Shown: positions 18,560 through 27,431, counted from the first letter of the stretch. The stretch is DNA of 63,138 nucleotides from Paenibacillus sp. S150 (GCF_019352175.1 NZ_JACBYI010000043.1:1-63138); one strand, 5' to 3'. Translations and numbers: made by a program. Notes: a model not told the origin generated them from the sequence alone.

Positions 18560-19282
18560 ATGGATAACACTGCAGCGCAGTTTACCGCTTTACTGGAAGA
18601 CAAAGGAATTATATTAACTCCTGAGCAGTTGACGCAATTTGAGCTTTATTTCAAAGAGCTTGTTGTCTGGAATGAAAAGATGAATTTAACCGGGATAACT
18701 GCACGTGATCAAGTCTATACAAAGCATTTTTATGATTCACTTTCCCTGGCCTTTTACTTGAATATGGGAGAAGTGAATAAGCTGGCGGATATCGGTTCCG
18801 GAGCGGGCTTTCCTGGTCTTCCTCTAAAAATCTGTTTTCCGCATTTGAAGCTGACGATCGTGGATTCCCTCAGCAAGCGTATTACATTTCTCGAGCATGT
18901 CTGCGACTCTTTAAAGTTAGATGGAGTACAGTTAATCCACGGCAGAGCAGAGGATGTAGCACGGCAGTTTGTTCACCGGGATGCTTATGACTTGGTTACA
19001 GCCCGTGCAGTGGCACGCCTGTCACTGCTCAATGAATTTTGTCTGCCATTCGCCCGCAAAGATGGGATTTTTGCCGCAATGAAGGGGAATGACCCTTCCG
19101 AGGAACTGGCTGAAGCTGAACGCAGCTTTAAGGAATTGCGTGCTGAACTGCAGAAGGTGGAATCATTCAGTCTGCCGGTCGAGGAATCGGCAAGACATAT
19201 TGTGATCATACGAAAAACCGGTGCAACGCCTGCAAAATATCCGCGCAAAGCAGGACTGCCTGCCAAAGCTCCACTCATCTGA
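18560..19282 (+). CDS. rsmG: 16S rRNA m7G527 methyltransferase RsmG
   Basis: 240-aa class I SAM-dependent methyltransferase that methylates G527 of 16S rRNA. The SAM-binding motif is ADIGSGAGFPGLPLKI; later GRAEDVA and TARAVARL motifs are present. It starts 3 bases after mnmG. Loss of this gene gives low-level streptomycin resistance in other bacteria; this copy looks intact. Confidence 0.96.
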   Translation: MDNTAAQFTALLEDKGIILTPEQLTQFELYFKELVVWNEKMNLTGITARDQVYTKHFYDSLSLAFYLNMGEVNKLADIGSGAGFPGLPLKICFPHLKLTIVDSLSKRITFLEHVCDSLKLDGVQLIHGRAEDVARQFVHRDAYDLVTARAVARLSLLNEFCLPFARKDGIFAAMKGNDPSEELAEAERSFKELRAELQKVESFSLPVEESARHIVIIRKTGATPAKYPRKAGLPAKAPLI

Positions 19283-19283
19283 T

Positions 19284-19299
19284 TGTTTCACGTGAAACA
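19284..19299. other. parS site (centromere)
   Basis: TGTTTCACGTGAAACA, a perfect 16-bp match to the parS consensus bound by ParB/Spo0J. It starts 2 bases after the rsmG stop and lies 1.7 kb from parA. Confidence 0.92.
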
Positions 19300-19323
19300 T
19301 TTACCATGTGCTTTGTTGAGTAC

Positions 19324-19363
19324 AAAATCAAGCTCTTCAGCAAATGAAGGCTTGATTTTTTTT
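19324..19363 (+). terminator. rsmG terminator
   Basis: AAATCAAGC..CTTCA pairs with TGAAG-GCTTGATTT around a 5-nt loop, followed by eight T. Confidence 0.88.
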
Positions 19364-19946
19364 GAAGAAGATGCAAGTGTGTTAGCTGAACTAAGGCAAG
19401 CGGAAGGATGAATTCCCTGCGGGCCAAGGGTTTGACCAGAATATCAAGTATATAGAGCAAACTTAAGAATTCAACTTGCTGCACTGGCGGAATTGTTTTC
19501 CCATACATTTGATCAGTCAATTGGCCATCATTCTTAAGTTCAGCTTATATAGCTACTTAAGTTCGCTTCATATAACAGAAAATGCAGGAAAAATAGGTCC
19601 CTATGGAGAATAGGATTATAAGTCAAAAAGTGATAGAATACTATAGTAAGACTTTTCATGTGAAGGTGATTCATGCGCTGGATTATTCCCTATATATGGA
19701 GGCTTCAGGCCTGAGTGGATTCCAGACTGCTTCATTGGAATTGAAGGATGTTTTTGTCCTCATGTTCTATCCCCCTTCTATTTTTCGGTGAAATGGATAC
19801 CTCAAGCGATATGGGATATTGCTGCTTCGGAAGCATAGGCTCCTTTTGAGGAGGGTGTAGCCGCTTTTACTTGCTGTACGATAAACTTTTCGCTAAGCAA
19901 GGTCAAGATGATCGTACTATAACGAAATTAGGTGGTTATGAACGGA
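19364..19946 (+). other. rsmG-noc intergenic region
   Basis: About 580 bases with no supported gene. It contains two copies of a CTTAAG-centred motif; the pair at 19535-19565 (TTAAGTTCAGCTTATATAG and a following CTTAAGTTCGCTT) resembles a stretch near 61795-61812. Its function is unknown. Confidence 0.3.
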
Positions 19947-20762
19947 ATGAAAGAACAATTCACCAAGCTTTTTGGATTTACCGAGCGGAGCAGCGGAGAA
20001 GAGATCAAACAGATCCCGGTTCATGAGGTCATCAGCAGTCCTTATCAGCCACGGACGATTTTTGATGACGAAAAGATAGACGAGCTATGTCAGACTATCA
20101 AAACTCATGGGGTTATCCAGCCGATAGTTGTTCGTGTGCGTGATTCCCAGTATGAGATTATTGCAGGAGAACGTCGCTGGCGGGCAGTTAAAAAGCTGGG
20201 CATGGACACGATCCCGGCCATTGTTCGTGAGTTCAATGATTCACAGGCTGCATCTATTGCTTTGATAGAAAACTTGCAGCGTGAGGGCTTGACCTCAATT
20301 GAAGAAGCCATCGCTTATCAGAAATTGATAGATCTTCATCAGTTGACTCAAGAAAGCTTGGCACAGCGGCTCGGCAAAAGCCAATCGACCATTGCTAACA
20401 AAATCCGCTTGCTGCAACTCCCCGAACAGGTTAAAACAGCATTAATGGAAAGACAGATTACGGAACGGCATGCGCGCTCACTGCTGTCACTTGATACGGT
20501 GGAAATGCAATTGAAGGTTCTGGGTGAGATTATTGCTAAAGGATTGAATGTGAAACAAACAGAAGCACGCATTGCTTTCTATAAAGCGGCAACACAGACC
20601 AAAAAATCAAAACGGGTCTCCTACACCAAGGATGTTCGTCTCGCTCTTAATACAATTCGTCAATCCATAGATATGGTTTCCGGTTCAGGAATGGAAATCA
20701 AAACCTCTGAAAACGATCGCGGGGACCATTACGAGATTGTTATTCAAATTCCAAAAAGATAA
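19947..20762 (+). CDS. noc: nucleoid occlusion protein Noc
   Basis: ParB-family CTP-dependent clamp that prevents division over the nucleoid. ParB/N domain with NPYQP-like SPYQPRTIF, the CTP-binding GERRWRA and ENLQREGL, then a helix-turn-helix (TQESLAQRLGKSQSTIANKIRLL). The N-terminal MKEQFTKLFGF resembles the membrane-binding amphipathic helix of Noc. Three in-frame starts exist (19932 GTG, 19938 ATG, 19947 ATG); only 19947 leaves room for the AGGTGG ribosome site (11-nt gap), and it matches the family N-terminus. It could be called a ParB paralog, but parB proper lies downstream. Confidence 0.92.
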   Translation: MKEQFTKLFGFTERSSGEEIKQIPVHEVISSPYQPRTIFDDEKIDELCQTIKTHGVIQPIVVRVRDSQYEIIAGERRWRAVKKLGMDTIPAIVREFNDSQAASIALIENLQREGLTSIEEAIAYQKLIDLHQLTQESLAQRLGKSQSTIANKIRLLQLPEQVKTALMERQITERHARSLLSLDTVEMQLKVLGEIIAKGLNVKQTEARIAFYKAATQTKKSKRVSYTKDVRLALNTIRQSIDMVSGSGMEIKTSENDRGDHYEIVIQIPKR

Positions 20763-20779
20763 ATTGGTTTAAAAAGCTG

Positions 20780-20811
20780 AAGGCGGCCCTGAGGTGATTG
20801 GCCGCCTTTTC
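20780..20811 (+). terminator. noc terminator
   Basis: AAGGCGGCC pairs with GGCCGCCTT over an 11-nt loop, followed by TTTTCT. Confidence 0.8.
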
Positions 20812-20972
20812 TGTGATTTTAACTGGAGCATATTGCATAAGACCAAATAGGACCTGCCTGTATATTTGCTTATATTGCACGTATAAATTGATGCCACAAT
20901 TCTAAAGGCGGATTACGCTGTTACAACTACGATCTACAAGATGATTCTTTCTAACAATTCGAGGTGAAATTA

Positions 20973-21734
20973 GTGTCCAAGATTATTGCCATAGCAAATC
21001 AAAAAGGTGGCGTCGGTAAAACAACAACCTCTGTTAACCTGGGGGCCGGAATGGCTACTTTGGGGAAAAGAGTGCTTCTTGTTGATATTGATCCACAAGG
21101 AAACACTACCAGCGGCGTTGGCATCAACAAAGCGGATGTAGCAAATTGCATTTATGATATTCTTATTAATGAAGCAAACCCCCAGGATACGATATTGGAG
21201 ACACAAATTGAAGGCCTTCATATTATCCCTGCAACTATTCAATTAGCCGGAGCCGAGATTGAATTGGTATCGACCATCTCCAGAGAATTGAAGCTGAAGA
21301 AGGCACTGAATGCTGTGAAGTCAAATTACGATTACATCATTGTTGATTGCCCTCCCTCTCTGGGCATTCTTACCATTAATTCGCTTACTGCGGCTGATTC
21401 AGTTATTATCCCGATTCAATGTGAATATTACGCGCTGGAAGGGCTGAGCCAATTACTAAATACAGTTCGTCTGGTTCAGAAGAATCTCAATCCTCACCTA
21501 AAGATTGAAGGCGTATTGTTAACCATGCTGGATGCCCGGACCAATCTGGGGATTCAGGTTATCGAAGAAGTGAAAAAGTACTTCCAGGAGAAGGTTTATA
21601 GAACGATCATTCCACGTAATGTAAGACTGAGTGAAGCTCCGTCACATGGACAGTCGATAATTACTTATGACAATCGTTCAAAGGGAGCGGAAGTGTACCT
21701 AGAGTTGGCAAAGGAAGTGATCTCTTATGAGTAA
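20973..21734 (+). CDS. parA: chromosome partitioning ATPase ParA (Soj)
   Basis: 253-aa deviant-Walker ATPase that acts with ParB in origin segregation and, in B. subtilis, modulates DnaA. The deviant Walker A is NQKGGVGKTTTS, the A' motif is DIDPQGNTTSG, and Walker B is YIIVDCPPSLG. The start is placed at the GTG 6 nt after GAGGTG; an in-frame GTG 9 bases upstream lies inside that ribosome site. It overlaps parB by 8 bases. Confidence 0.96.
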   Translation: MSKIIAIANQKGGVGKTTTSVNLGAGMATLGKRVLLVDIDPQGNTTSGVGINKADVANCIYDILINEANPQDTILETQIEGLHIIPATIQLAGAEIELVSTISRELKLKKALNAVKSNYDYIIVDCPPSLGILTINSLTAADSVIIPIQCEYYALEGLSQLLNTVRLVQKNLNPHLKIEGVLLTMLDARTNLGIQVIEEVKKYFQEKVYRTIIPRNVRLSEAPSHGQSIITYDNRSKGAEVYLELAKEVISYE

Positions 21735-22569
21735 GCGTTTAGGGAAAGGTCTAGATGCATTAATTCCATCCTTGTCCATCAACGAAGATGATAAGGTTGT
21801 GGAGATACCTTTAGGACAATTGCGGGCGAATCCCTATCAGCCGCGTAAGGATTTTAATGAAGAAGCCATTCAGGAATTAGCCGAGTCGATAAGACAGCAT
21901 GGGGTAATACAGCCGATCATCGTCCGCAGTGTATTAAAAGGTTATGAAATCATTGCAGGTGAACGCCGATTCCGGGCATCGCAATATTGTGGCAAAGCGA
22001 CCATTCCAGCAGTTGTCCGCAGTCTGAGTGATCAGCAGGTTATGGAAATTGCACTGATTGAAAACCTGCAGCGTGAGAATCTGAATGCGATGGAGATTGC
22101 AGTCGCTTATCAGGGGCTGATGGATCAATTCGCACTTACCCAGGAAGAGCTTTCGCTGAAGGTAGGAAAATCGAGATCGCACATCGCCAATTTTTTGCGT
22201 TTGCTTTCTTTACCCGAAGAGGTGAAGGATTATGTTTCACGTGGAACAATTTCCATGGGACATGCCAGAGCTATTGTTGCCTTGAAGGATCCCGAAACTA
22301 TAAAGCAACTGGCTGAACAATGTGTGGAACTGCAATGGAGTGTCCGCGAGCTGGAAGAGGTTGTGAAAAACATAGACCGTAAACCAGCTGGTGCGATTAA
22401 GGCGAAGGTAGTGAAACGTGATCCCTACATTGATAACGTGGAAGAAATTCTGCGCGAGCGATTTAAAACAACGGTAAAGATCAAGCAAGGAAAAGAAAAA
22501 GGGAAAATCGAATTAAACTATTACAGTGCCCAAGACCTGGAAAGATTGCTTGAACTGTTAGGGAACTGA
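21727..22569 (+). CDS. parB: chromosome partitioning protein ParB (Spo0J)
   Basis: 280-aa CTPase clamp that loads at parS and spreads to recruit SMC. It shows RLGKGLDALIP at the N-terminus, NPYQPRKDF, the CTP-binding GERRFRA and ENLQREN, and the helix-turn-helix LTQEELSLKVGKSRSHIANFLRLL. The C-terminal dimerisation domain is complete. The gene contains a parS site in its own coding sequence, as in B. subtilis. Confidence 0.97.
   Translation: MSKRLGKGLDALIPSLSINEDDKVVEIPLGQLRANPYQPRKDFNEEAIQELAESIRQHGVIQPIIVRSVLKGYEIIAGERRFRASQYCGKATIPAVVRSLSDQQVMEIALIENLQRENLNAMEIAVAYQGLMDQFALTQEELSLKVGKSRSHIANFLRLLSLPEEVKDYVSRGTISMGHARAIVALKDPETIKQLAEQCVELQWSVRELEEVVKNIDRKPAGAIKAKVVKRDPYIDNVEEILRERFKTTVKIKQGKEKGKIELNYYSAQDLERLLELLGN
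22233..22248. other. parS site inside parB
   Basis: TGTTTCACGTGGAACA; its reverse complement TGTTCCACGTGAAACA fits the consensus with C at the variable position. Its place inside parB is conserved with B. subtilis. Confidence 0.9.
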
Positions 22570-22588
22570 GATGGATATCTGTGCCCGG

Positions 22589-22640
22589 AAACATATCCTG
22601 AGATGTCCCTTAAAAAGGATGTTTAGGGGTATGTTTTTTC
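22589..22640 (+). terminator. parB terminator
   Basis: AAACATA-CC pairs with GGGG-TATGTTT across a long loop that itself contains a CCTT/AAGG stem, then TTTTTTC. Confidence 0.6.
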
Positions 22641-22664
22641 AATGAAAAGGAGAGGGTGAAAAAG

Positions 22665-23828
22665 ATGGAGGAACTCGTTTATTTGGATCATGCGGCTACA
22701 TCATGGCCAAAACCGCCAGAGGTTGGCGCTGCAATGATGGATGCGCTGGAACACTCCGGAGCCAATGCCGGACGTGGAAATCATTCGCTGGCGATAGGAG
22801 CGGGGCGGGTGCTGGTAAGAGCGCGAAGTAAGCTGGCTGAACTCTTTTCTGTCTCCAACGCTCAGGATATTGCCTTTACCCATAACACTACAATGGGACT
22901 GAATATGGCCATTAAGGGCACACTTCAACCGGGGGATCATGTTATTACAACAATGACGGAGCATAATTCCGTTCGCAGACCACTGGAATTTCTGCGTCAA
23001 GCAATGAATATATCCATTGACTATGTGAGGGTTGATCATGAGGGCCAAGTCGACCTGCTTGAATTGCAAAGGATCTTTAAGCCTAATACCAGAATGCTGA
23101 TTTGCAATCATAGCTCTAATCTGCTGGGAAGTATTTTGCCCATTGGAGAGATCGGAGATATAGCGAAATCAAAAGGCGCGATTTTTCTCGTGGATGCTGC
23201 TCAAAGTGCAGGTTCCTTGATGATTGATGTAAAAAAGATGAATATAGATCTGCTTGCTTTTCCGGGGCATAAAGGGCTGCTGGGTCCACAGGGGACAGGA
23301 GGGCTGTACATAGCGCCTGATCTGGATTTAATTCCTCTGATGCAGGGAGGGACGGGCAGTCAATCGGAAAATAGCGAGCAGCCTAATGTTCGCCCGGATC
23401 GTTATGAGGCAGGTACGCAGAATGGGGTGGGTATCGCCGGTCTCCTGGCGGGAGTGACGAAAATCCTGTCATTGGGGACGCAAAATATCCACCGCCAGGA
23501 ATGGGAGTTGACCCAAAAGCTAATGGAGGGACTGTCTGTTATTCCGGGAATCCGATTGCTTGGGCCCAAAATAGGCACGGCACGCAGTGGAATCGTATCG
23601 TTTATCATCGAGGGGCAGGATTCAGCCGATATTGCTCACCGTCTGGATCGTGGATATCATATTGCTGTGCGCGCAGGTATGCATTGCACTCCGCTGGCTC
23701 ATACAGCTGCAGCTACAATGGAGAGCGGAGCGGTAAGGGCAAGTGTAGGCGTTACTTCAACAGAAGAGGATATTAACAGAATGCTGTCTGCCATGTTGGA
23801 AATGTATGGCCGTACAAGCATAAGATAA
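22665..23828 (+). CDS. cysteine desulfurase-like aminotransferase class V
   Basis: 387-aa PLP enzyme of the NifS/SufS fold. The PLP lysine is in AFPGHKGLLGPQGTG, the N-terminal DHAATSWPKPPEV is typical, and a candidate sulfur-carrying cysteine is in AGMHCTPLAH. It belongs to the subgroup found as a single gene next to DUF3343-type proteins in Firmicutes rather than to the iscS/sufS operons. The real sulfur acceptor is unknown. The ATG follows AGGAGAGG; an in-frame GTG 9 bases upstream is too close to that site. DUF3343, a proposed sulfur or selenium carrier family, lies 1.3 kb downstream. Confidence 0.85.
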   Translation: MEELVYLDHAATSWPKPPEVGAAMMDALEHSGANAGRGNHSLAIGAGRVLVRARSKLAELFSVSNAQDIAFTHNTTMGLNMAIKGTLQPGDHVITTMTEHNSVRRPLEFLRQAMNISIDYVRVDHEGQVDLLELQRIFKPNTRMLICNHSSNLLGSILPIGEIGDIAKSKGAIFLVDAAQSAGSLMIDVKKMNIDLLAFPGHKGLLGPQGTGGLYIAPDLDLIPLMQGGTGSQSENSEQPNVRPDRYEAGTQNGVGIAGLLAGVTKILSLGTQNIHRQEWELTQKLMEGLSVIPGIRLLGPKIGTARSGIVSFIIEGQDSADIAHRLDRGYHIAVRAGMHCTPLAHTAAATMESGAVRASVGVTSTEEDINRMLSAMLEMYGRTSIR

Positions 23829-23848
23829 AGATAAAGGATGGTCCATAC

Positions 23849-24349
23849 ATGTCGGAGTTAAATCAAATAATTACTGGGCAGCTCTCCTTGTTTATTATGG
23901 GATTTGCATTTGCTATCATCGTGCTGGCAATTGTGCTGATTGTTCAGGGGTCAAGGATTCGGAAAATGCGGCAGAAATATGAGAAGATGATGACCGGAAA
24001 TGGGATTGAGGATTTGGAGGGCCTGCTGATTGATCTCAGAAACCAGGGAGACATGCTGGAAGAAGCCCAGCGTGAACACAAGACGATGATCGAGGCAGCA
24101 CAGGTCAAGCTCCGCGGCATGAAATCGAAGGTTGCCATGAAACGATACAATGCTTTTGGAGAGCGGGGGAATGACCTGAGCTTCTCGCTTGCTATCATTG
24201 ACGACAACCGCAGCGGAATTGTCCTGACCAGTCTTCATAATCGTGAAAACTCATATATATATTCCAAACCGCTTGAGAACGGGGAATCAGAATATTCTCT
24301 GTCTCCTGAAGAAAAGGAAGTTATTGCTCTCGCGTCGCAGCAGATCTAG
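23849..24349 (+). CDS. DUF4446 family membrane-anchored protein
   Basis: 166-aa protein with one N-terminal membrane helix (residues 13-33), a charged coiled-coil-like segment (35-95) and a C-terminal domain (KRYNAFGERGNDLSFSLAII..GIVLTSLHNR..YSKPLENGES) that defines DUF4446. Function unknown. Its 3' end overlaps the 3' end of the convergent yyaC gene by 29 bases. Confidence 0.85.
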   Translation: MSELNQIITGQLSLFIMGFAFAIIVLAIVLIVQGSRIRKMRQKYEKMMTGNGIEDLEGLLIDLRNQGDMLEEAQREHKTMIEAAQVKLRGMKSKVAMKRYNAFGERGNDLSFSLAIIDDNRSGIVLTSLHNRENSYIYSKPLENGESEYSLSPEEKEVIALASQQI

Positions 24350-24929
24350 CATGAAGGTTCCATTGTTTTAAGGCGGAATAGAGACTGGAAGCAATGATAT
24401 CCGACAACCGCATGACCAGACTTAACCTTGTATTCTGCAAAACAAAATACTCCATAAACCCGCCGACATTCACAATTCCGGTAAGATGGATATCTCCGAC
24501 TGGAGGCAGCTGTTTGTTCACCCCGGCTCCGGGTCTCAGCGGACCGTCAACAACCTGTATGCAGCCAACACTGGCGGAATGGCCCAGGCAGGCATCAATG
24601 CCGATAATGAATGGGTGATTATGTTTTTCATGAATACGGGTTAACGTCTCTTCCAAATTCACTGCATGTACCGGCTCGTCTAATGTGCCGTACAAATGGA
24701 ACAACGGGCTATGGAAGCGGGCCAAGGCTGTGCCAACAAGCGGTCCTAGAGAATCGCCGGTCGAACGGTCTGTACCAACACAAACGATAATGATCGGTGT
24801 GTCTGAACGGGTGCGTGAAAAATGGAACAGCAGCCGATGGGTAATGGCGGAATAGATATTGGGATCAGCATGTGATATTTTTAAACAAGACGGTTCCGGC
24901 AACGGGACAGCTTTAGAAGAGTAATTCAT
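24321..24929 (-). CDS. yyaC: spore protease YyaC
   Basis: 202-aa protein related to the GPR-like germination protease fold: VCVGTDRSTGDSLGPLVG, GTLDEPVHAVNLEE, IGIDACLGHSASVG and PVGDIHLTGIVNVGG are the conserved blocks. YyaC is a sporulation protein of unclear substrate. The start is the ATG with AAAGGAAG 8 nt upstream; the open frame extends about 300 bases further upstream without a ribosome site. Confidence 0.88.
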   Translation of the reverse strand: MNYSSKAVPLPEPSCLKISHADPNIYSAITHRLLFHFSRTRSDTPIIIVCVGTDRSTGDSLGPLVGTALARFHSPLFHLYGTLDEPVHAVNLEETLTRIHEKHNHPFIIGIDACLGHSASVGCIQVVDGPLRPGAGVNKQLPPVGDIHLTGIVNVGGFMEYFVLQNTRLSLVMRLSDIIASSLYSALKQWNLHARSAATREQ

Positions 24930-25095
24930 ATGATCTTCCTTTCTGAGACGGAGCATATGCCAAAATACCAGCAGGTCAAGCGATATGGAATGGTGGCTTG
25001 AAAGGCTGCTAATGTTTCTAGTATATGGATGGAAACTGTTTTTTATACTTCGCCTGAAAGAGATAGGACGATAAACCCAGAAGGAGGAGCTGCGT

Positions 25096-25380
25096 TTGAA
25101 TGAAGAACTGCTTATTGCCTTTGATTCGACACAGCAGGCGCTACGCGCGGAGATGCTGCTTGAATATGCGGAGATAGAAATTGATATATTCCCTACTCCA
25201 AAAGAGATAACTGCCGGTTGCGCCATGTCGATTCAGTTCTTTCGCGGCGCGCTGGGGGCGGTCCGGAAAATTATAGAGGAACAGAATGTTGAAATACGCG
25301 GGATCTTTAGAGAAGCCGGGGAAGGCGGCTATGCCTTAATCGGGGACAAGGAGGGATTGGATGAACCGGTGGATTCTTGA
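25096..25380 (+). CDS. DUF3343 family protein
   Basis: 94-aa protein (LLIAFDSTQQALRAEMLL..ITAGCAMSIQF) of the DUF3343 family, proposed to carry sulfur or selenium together with NifS-like enzymes. Cys52 in the AGCAMS motif is the conserved cysteine. It starts at TTG preceded by AAGGAGGAG. Its 3' end overlaps the next gene by 20 bases, so the two are probably co-translated. Confidence 0.8.
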   Translation: MNEELLIAFDSTQQALRAEMLLEYAEIEIDIFPTPKEITAGCAMSIQFFRGALGAVRKIIEEQNVEIRGIFREAGEGGYALIGDKEGLDEPVDS

Positions 25381-26389
25381 AGTAACTACTGCGGATGAAG
25401 CTGTGCAAAGTGCGGTACGGTTCAAAGATAAGGTGTGGAACTGGGTAACAGATGCCGAAATGTGGGCGAATGTGCTATTTGCAGGATTGCGTATTCTTCT
25501 AATTTTCATTCTGACCCGCATCATTATTAAAGTTGTATCCAAGGTCATTGACCGTTCGATGGAAAGAGAGACACGCGGAAGAGTATTGGGGGATAGCCGC
25601 AGGTTCTCGACGGTAGGCGGACTGCTGAAAAATGTGGTGACGTTCATTTGCAATTTTGTCATGATCATGCTGATTCTGTCCGAGTTCAATTTCGATCTGG
25701 GGCCTCTGCTGGCAGGAGCAGGGGTGGTCGGGCTTGCCATCGGTTTTGGCGCGCAGAGTCTGGTCAAGGATGTAATCACGGGCTTTTTTATTATTTTTGA
25801 GGACCAGTTTGCTGTTGGCGATGTTATTCAGACGGGAACCTACAAAGGGACGGTAGAGATGATTGGCCTTAGAACGACGAGACTGCTCAGCAGCACGGGA
25901 GAGGTACACATTATTCCCAATGGTACGATTGTCAACGTAACGAACTATTCGCTGGCCAATGCGTTGGCGGTAGTGGATGTACCAGTGAAGATAGAACGCG
26001 GACTGGAGTCTACGCTTGCACTGATCGGAGAAGCGCTTAAAGGGATAGAGATCCGGAATCCGAATGTGATTGCTTATCCGAACATTCTGGGAATTCAGTC
26101 CATGAATACCTCTGAGTATGTGATTCGTGTGGCGGCGAATTGTCTTCCAAACGCCAGGGAGGCTGCAGAACGGCAAATCCAGAGTGACATTAAGCAGGCA
26201 TTGGAGAAAGAGAACGCCCTGGAGGCGGCTAAGGCAGAGCAGGAGGCTCGGGAGCAAGCGGAGCGGGATTGCAAGGCGGGAAGAGAAGCGGAAGCCCTGG
26301 AGACGGTGCAGGGAGGGCGGGAATCAGCGGAAGTGAGACCAATCAATCAGGTGGCTGCCACACATGAGGGAGAAGAGGGGAAGGATTAA
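25361..26389 (+). CDS. mechanosensitive channel, MscS family
   Basis: 342-aa channel that opens on membrane tension after osmotic downshock. Membrane helices lie near residues 38-60, 85-105 and 112-135. The pore-lining TM3 is LLAGAGVVGLAIGFGAQSLV followed by the MscS signature DVITGFFIIFEDQFAVGD. The beta domain and C-terminal cytosolic domain follow. Unusual is a charged Ala/Glu/Arg-rich tail from about residue 280 that looks coiled-coil or disordered. Last base overlaps the next gene's ATG. Confidence 0.93.
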   Translation: MNRWILEVTTADEAVQSAVRFKDKVWNWVTDAEMWANVLFAGLRILLIFILTRIIIKVVSKVIDRSMERETRGRVLGDSRRFSTVGGLLKNVVTFICNFVMIMLILSEFNFDLGPLLAGAGVVGLAIGFGAQSLVKDVITGFFIIFEDQFAVGDVIQTGTYKGTVEMIGLRTTRLLSSTGEVHIIPNGTIVNVTNYSLANALAVVDVPVKIERGLESTLALIGEALKGIEIRNPNVIAYPNILGIQSMNTSEYVIRVAANCLPNAREAAERQIQSDIKQALEKENALEAAKAEQEAREQAERDCKAGREAEALETVQGGRESAEVRPINQVAATHEGEEGKD

Positions 26390-26601
26390 TGGAACGGAAG
26401 ATTTTTGAACTGGGCGATATTGTCCTCATGAAAAAGCCGCATCCTTGCGGCACCAATGAAATGGAAATCATCCGGATGGGAATGGACATCCGGATTAAAT
26501 GCACCGGATGTCATCACAGTGTCCTGATTCCCCGTGCAAAGTTCGAGAAGAATATGAAGAAGGTGCTGCGCCCGGCGAAAGGTCAAGCACCCAATAATTA
26601 A
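26389..26601 (+). CDS. DUF951 family protein (YyzM-like)
   Basis: 70-aa protein with the DUF951 blocks FELGDIVLMKKPHPCG, NEMEIIRMGMDIRIKC and CHHSVLIPRAKFEK. Cys residues at 20, 44 and 47 may bind zinc; this is inference. Start overlaps the stop of the MscS gene (TAATGG), and the pair is adjacent in B. subtilis too. Confidence 0.85.
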   Translation: MERKIFELGDIVLMKKPHPCGTNEMEIIRMGMDIRIKCTGCHHSVLIPRAKFEKNMKKVLRPAKGQAPNN

Positions 26602-26603
26602 GC

Positions 26604-26632
26604 TTGCAAAAGGAAATCTGACATGCTACAAT
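26604..26632 (+). promoter_or_regulatory. tRNA-Ser promoter
   Basis: TTGCAA (26604-26609), 17-bp spacer, TACAAT (26627-26632), 12 bases before the mature tRNA. Confidence 0.7.
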
Positions 26633-26644
26633 AATTCTTGCTGC

Positions 26645-26735
26645 GGAGAGGTACCCAAGAGGCCCAAGGGGGCTGACTCGAAATCAGTTAGGCGTGTCAC
26701 AGCGTGCGTGGGTTCGAATCCCACCCTCTCCGCCA
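26645..26735 (+). tRNA. tRNA-Ser (anticodon CGA)
   Basis: GGAGAGG/CCTCTCC acceptor stem, anticodon stem CTGA/TCAG with CGA (26679-26681) in a 7-nt loop, a long serine-type variable arm, GGTTCGAATCC T arm, discriminator G and encoded CCA. It reads UCG codons. It stands alone with its own promoter and terminator. Confidence 0.96.
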
Positions 26736-26764
26736 TTTCAGTTCGACATACTTCGTTCATCAGT

Positions 26765-26792
26765 CCTTCGTTGAGAAAACGGAGGTTTTTTT
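26765..26792 (+). terminator. tRNA-Ser terminator
   Basis: CCTTCGTT pairs with AACGGAGG over a 5-nt loop, followed by seven T. Confidence 0.85.
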
Positions 26793-26819
26793 ATTTACTG
26801 GATGAATGATTATATACAA

Positions 26820-26846
26820 AAGAGAGACCTTTTCAGGTCTCTCTCC
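26820..26846 (-). terminator. stem-loop downstream of the YjzC-like gene
   Basis: AGAGAGACC and GGTCTCTCT form a 9-bp stem over TTTTCA; on the minus strand it is followed by TTTT. It lies 240 bases beyond the YjzC-like gene, with no other gene between. Confidence 0.6.
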
Positions 26847-27088
26847 AGAGGCAGTACATCAATGACGTTCGGATTTTTCTGTCTATAGCCGCTAAAGTGA
26901 AGCAGGTGCTGCCAGGCTTATCCCTTTTTTAAGAGGAAGCCTTTACTCTCCCCGACTAACAATAGATGCTGTTTCAGAATCCTTGTGATCGTGTTCGTCT
27001 ACGACGTCCAACGGAACCACACCTCTCTTTTGTACTGCCTGATTGTATTATGTGCAGCAGCATTCTTTTTATACACGCTTCAGAGGGA

Positions 27089-27286
27089 TTAATGAACCCG
27101 GGCCTTGTCAACCTTTTTCCACTTGCGGTTTTTGTTTGTGGTTTCCGGAAAGGTGCCGCCTTTTTCCATTTCAATCCGTTGCGGATGCTGGATTTCTGTG
27201 TGAAAGCTGCGCGCTTCGCTTACTTCGGTATAGATACCGGGATTGGGCGCTTTGTCGCCTTTTTCATATTCAGTTTTCTCACCCAT
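27089..27286 (-). CDS. YjzC-like small protein
   Basis: 65-aa charged protein (MGEKTEYEKGDKAPNPGIYT..GGTFPETTNKNRKWKKV) matching the YjzC family pattern: KAPN-G-Y near the N-terminus, then a FPETTNKNR-W core. Function unknown; YjzC is sporulation-expressed in B. subtilis. The start is the ATG 8 nt after AAGGAG; the longer open frame upstream has no ribosome site. Convergent with the tRNA and divergent from rpsF. Confidence 0.75.
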   Translation of the reverse strand: MGEKTEYEKGDKAPNPGIYTEVSEARSFHTEIQHPQRIEMEKGGTFPETTNKNRKWKKVDKARVH

Positions 27287-27394
27287 CGTAATCGCTCCTT
27301 CGCTGTCGTATGAAATGCGGTTATATTGTGTGCACGGAGAACGGGCTTCATGTAAATCAAAAGAGACCATGATCTGCCTTGTATTATTTATTGC

Positions 27395-27423
27395 TTGCAC
27401 CCGAAAGAACAATTTGGTATATT
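27395..27423 (+). promoter_or_regulatory. rpsF operon promoter
   Basis: TTGCAC (27395-27400), 17-bp spacer, TATATT (27418-27423). Predicted transcription start near 27430. Confidence 0.7.
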
Positions 27424-27431
27424 AATATGGT

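Noticed and set aside
19603..19791. 62-codon open frame between rsmG and noc
   Set aside because: Weak ribosome site, no family resemblance and no operon context; kept only as a remote possibility.
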